Position numbers and translations under genes: made by a program. Positions 48,293 to 50,904 of a stretch of 50,904 nt of DNA are shown here, piece after piece. This DNA comes from Deltaproteobacteria bacterium (GTDB taxonomy: Bacteria; Desulfobacterota; GWC2-55-46). The notes beneath the pieces were generated by a model, which worked only from the letters and a program-made list of their open reading frames with translations, was not told where the DNA came from and did no database searches. The stretch covers positions 1 through 50,904 of the forward strand of contig JACRCE010000016.1 in NCBI GenBank assembly GCA_016213015.1, in the 5' to 3' direction. Position 1 is the stretch's first letter; each line of letters begins with the position of its first letter.

Positions 48293-48402
48293 TGCGTTAT
48301 GTGCAATATGATACCAGCTAATGCCGGTTAAGTCAATATGGACGACATGCCTCAAGCAAGTTGTGGCAACAAGGGCATGTTATGTGGTATCTTTATTCGT
48401 AG

Positions 48403-49068
48403 ATGAGACGCGAACGGACTTTAGCCCTGTCGAAGAAGCTCCTTGATTACTACAATGCCATGTTCACGAGGCTCGGCGAGCAGTTTTGGTGGCCGGGCAG
48501 GACGCGCTTTGAGGTCATGGTGGGCGCGATCCTTACGCAGAACACGGCATGGACCAACGTCGAGAAGGCGATCAGGAATCTCAAAAAGAGAAAACTTCTG
48601 AATCCCCTGGCAATGCACCGAGTAGGCACGCAGAAGCTCGCGCTGAATATAAAAAGCGCCGGGTACTTCAACGTCAAGGCCGTAAGGCTTAAAAACCTGA
48701 CAAGCCATCTGTTCGACAACTACGCCGGAAGCCTTGACAAGTTCCTTGGAAAAAAGGGCAACGGTCTGCGCGAGGAGCTTTTAAGTTTGAGCGGCATAGG
48801 GCCGGAGACGGCCGACTCCATCCTTCTGTACGCCGCGCTTCATCCCGAGTTCGTGGTTGACGCATACACGAGACGCATATTTTCCAGGCATGGCCTGGTG
48901 AGCGACAAGGCCGGATACGACGAGGTCAAGGCGCTATTTACCGACAATCTTCCCCTTGACGCGGCCTTGTTCAACGAGTACCATGCGCTCATAGTGAAGG
49001 TCGGCAAGGACTATTGCCGTACAAAAACGCCGCGTTGCTCCGAATGTCCTCTCAGGGATTATCTTTGA
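48403..49068 (+). CDS. Endonuclease III-like HhH-GPD DNA glycosylase
   Basis: AILTQNTAWTNVEKAI; LSLSGIGPETADSILLYAALHPEFVVDAYTRR; terminal CRTKTPRCSECPLRDYL*. Confidence 0.88.
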   Translation: MRRERTLALSKKLLDYYNAMFTRLGEQFWWPGRTRFEVMVGAILTQNTAWTNVEKAIRNLKKRKLLNPLAMHRVGTQKLALNIKSAGYFNVKAVRLKNLTSHLFDNYAGSLDKFLGKKGNGLREELLSLSGIGPETADSILLYAALHPEFVVDAYTRRIFSRHGLVSDKAGYDEVKALFTDNLPLDAALFNEYHALIVKVGKDYCRTKTPRCSECPLRDYL

Positions 49069-49165
49069 TCAAGACGAGCGATAGGATGATTCAAAAAAGT
49101 TTTTGATGCCGCAAAAGGTGTTTTACAACAAGCGTTGTACGCTGGAGGACGCCTGGCGGCCGCCG

Positions 49166-49232
49166 TCCAGCGCCACTTGCGTTACGAAGGTGAGTTTGAC
49201 GACAAACCTTCGTGATACAAAGTGGTGCTGGA
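49166..49232. repeat. Repeat family A copy in rnpB (P3 position)
   Basis: TCCAGCGCCACTTGCGTTACGAAGG...CCTTCGTGATACAAAGTGGTGCTGGA. Confidence 0.88.
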
Positions 49233-49321
49233 TGGAGGAAAGTCCGGACACCCCAGGGCAGGGAGGTCGTTAACGACGACCGGGGGCGACCCCAGGGACA
49301 GGGCCACAGAAAACGAGACCG

Positions 49322-49391
49322 CCCAGCGCCCCTTTGCGTTACGAAGGAATTTATCGAGCAATACTCTTTCGTGATGCAAAGGGGCGCTGGG
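49322..49391. repeat. Repeat family A copy in rnpB (P12 position)
   Basis: CCCAGCGCCCCTTTGCGTTACGAAGG...CTTTCGTGATGCAAAGGGGCGCTGGG; paired change relative to other copies. Confidence 0.9.
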
Positions 49392-49584
49392 CAAGGGTGA
49401 AATGGCGTGGTAAGAGCACACCAGAGCGCCGGGCGACCGGCGTTGCTCGGCAACCCCCTCCCGGTGCAAGGCCAAATAGGCTCCGCTTCAAGGACTGCCC
49501 GTCCTTGTCTCCGGAAACGGAGCAACGGAGCGGGTTGGCCGCTCAAGCGCCCCGGCAACGCGGCGCTCAGATGAATGGCCGCCG

Positions 49585-49655
49585 CCCAGCACCACTTTGC
49601 GTTACGAAGGCTAATTATTCGACTACAAACCTTCGTGATGCAAAGTGGTGCTGGG
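49585..49655. repeat. Repeat family A copy in rnpB (P19 position)
   Basis: CCCAGCACCACTTTGCGTTACGAAGG...CCTTCGTGATGCAAAGTGGTGCTGGG. Confidence 0.9.
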
Positions 49656-49945
49656 CAACAGAATCCGGCTTACTGGCGGCCTCCAGCGATTTTATTGAAT
49701 ACACGGCGACAAGCCGCAAAAAAACAAGCAAGGCGCGACAAGACGAGCTACCGGATGCGCCAATTGTCATCCAAGAAAGGATGTATGGTTTCAAACCGAT
49801 AACGATTGATTGCGTTTTTTATAAGGTGCGGGAAGTCCAGCCTTTCGTTGTCCGGGCAGATTATAAGCTAACGACATCAAAAGGGTAAGGGCAACAAAAG
49901 AAAGATTGACAAACGGAAGAATACGCTGTTATACTGAAATGCTAT

Positions 49946-50022
<77 letters not shown>

Positions 50023-50028
50023 ACTTTG

Positions 50029-50064
50029 GGCCGCGTTTTCTTCAATGGAAACGCGGCCTTTTTT
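50029..50064 (+). terminator. Intrinsic terminator downstream of tRNA-fMet
   Basis: GGCCGCGTTTTCTTCAATGGAAACGCGGCC + TTTTTT. Confidence 0.85.
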
Positions 50065-50073
50065 ATATCACGC

Positions 50074-50547
50074 TCAAGGCAACGCCGTCGCCACAGCCCC
50101 TTTTTCTTCGGGCTGTGCTGAAGATGTGTTAATCCTGTCCAAGGTCTCCGCCCCGTCATTCAAGGATTCGGGGTAGTGGTGGGCATACTTCTATGTCATA
50201 ATCGGCGTTTTATGCCGCATGAGCTTCTGAACCTTGTAGAGGTCAACCCCTGCCTGAACGAGCCTTGCAGCGGAGGTGTGGCGAAGCTCGTGGAACCTGA
50301 GCTTTGCCAAGGCAGCTTTCGCCCATGCGATGTTAAACGCCTTTTGAAGGTTCGCGGCGTCGATCCTGTTGCCTTCCCTGTTAAAGAAGATATGGTTTGA
50401 GCGCACCTTGCCCCTCGCCTTCAAGAGCTCGATGGCATGGGAGTTCAGGGGAAGGGTGTCCTTGCCTCTGTTTTTCTGCTCAAGGATTGCGAGAGACCTT
50501 CTGAAGAGGTCAATCCGCTCCTTACGTCTTGCAACTCCATATGGCAT
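50074..50547 (-). pseudogene. Tyrosine recombinase/integrase remnant, N-terminally truncated, with in-frame TAG
   Basis: RFHELRHTSAARLVQAGVDLYKVQKLMRHKTPIMT*KYAHHYPESL; reading through the TAG at 50191-50193 restores the catalytic-Tyr motif. Confidence 0.85.
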
Positions 50548-50763
50548 ACCCTAACGGTTGCAACAAAAATCCAATATTGATGACAAAGGCCGCTCAAATC
50601 TTCCCATTGCAAAGAGGAAAAGACGCAATGAAAACCCAGCCGGATGCGAGGCGTCGAGGAGCTTTGATGCCTGCCCTCGCATGCTTTAACTTGTCCTCGC
50701 GTGCTTCAAGCTGGGAGCGGGAGACAACGCAGCAGATGGACTTTTGTAATAATAATCATTTAG

Positions 50764-50902
50764 GGAAGCTCTGATTAATTCGCCGACCCGTCATTCTCGC
50801 GCAGCGTAGAATCTCGTCTTCAAGGAAATCAACAACTTAGAGATTGCCGCGCCCAGCGCCACTTTGTTGCACGAAGGAATTTGCCAAGGAACACGCTTTC
50901 AT
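50764..50902. repeat. Right arm of window-terminal inverted repeat (~139 bp)
   Basis: Reverse complement of 1-139. Confidence 0.9.
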
Positions 50903-50904
50903 AA
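50852..50904. repeat. Repeat family A, partial copy at window edge
   Basis: CCCAGCGCCACTTTGTTGCACGAAGGAATTTGCCAAGGAACACGCTTTCAT; reverse complement of positions 1-51 with one mismatch. Confidence 0.85.

Larger units (their letters stand above)
49140..49688 (+). ncRNA. rnpB: RNase P RNA (bacterial type A) with three palindromic repeat insertions
   Basis: P1 arms CGCTGGAGG/CCTCCAGCG; GGAGGAAAGTCCGGACACC; GCCACAGAAAACGAGACCGCC; AAGGGTGAAATGGCGTGGTAAGAGCACACC; GCAAGGCCAAATAGG; AGATGAATGG; CAGAATCCGGCTTA. Confidence 0.95.

Noticed and set aside
49166-49655. Three palindromes in rnpB considered as normal P3/P12/P19 variation
   Set aside because: The same sequence appears in unrelated intergenic sites, so these are copies of a dispersed repeat, not ordinary helix length variation.
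49091-49888. ORFs over rnpB (49091-49558 -, 49182-49475 -, 49212-49400 +, 49334-49888 +, 49575-49802 +) with recurring MQSGAG/RDAK-type peptides
   Set aside because: They overlie a clear RNase P RNA; the recurring peptides are translations of the family A repeat.
50191-50193. In-frame TAG in the integrase considered as pyrrolysine or stop-codon recoding
   Set aside because: The gene also lacks its N-terminal half, so simple pseudogenisation is sufficient; no PYLIS or suppressor tRNA is seen.

Overview
This 50.9 kb window is bacterial chromosome with moderately high GC, dense in housekeeping operons. These include rnr-ribF-aroE-lpxH-like, acs, hisS, gspE-engB-cpoB-LysM, dprA-topA, gmhA-(DHS-like)-mntA-hepT-argH-lptM-like-lysA-dapF-HHH-dapA-dapB, and a TPP-riboswitch-controlled hydG/thiH-like-thiS-thiG-lgt-thiE-thiC operon. 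There are three tRNAs (Leu-CAG, Thr-CGU, fMet-CAU), an AT-rich M-R-Vsr restriction-modification cassette, and several families of dispersed palindromic repeats. The most notable observation is that the RNase P RNA gene (rnpB, about 49140-49688) carries three copies of one ~70-bp palindromic repeat, at positions matching peripheral helices P3, P12 and P19. The same repeat occurs intergenically at four other places, including both window ends. Removing the three copies leaves about 341 nt, an ordinary size for a type A RNase P RNA. Two other structured repeat families (B and C) lie against gene 3' ends and in two cases encode the C-terminus and stop codon of a host gene. All calls come from reading the sequence and the supplied ORF track; no database search or folding was run.
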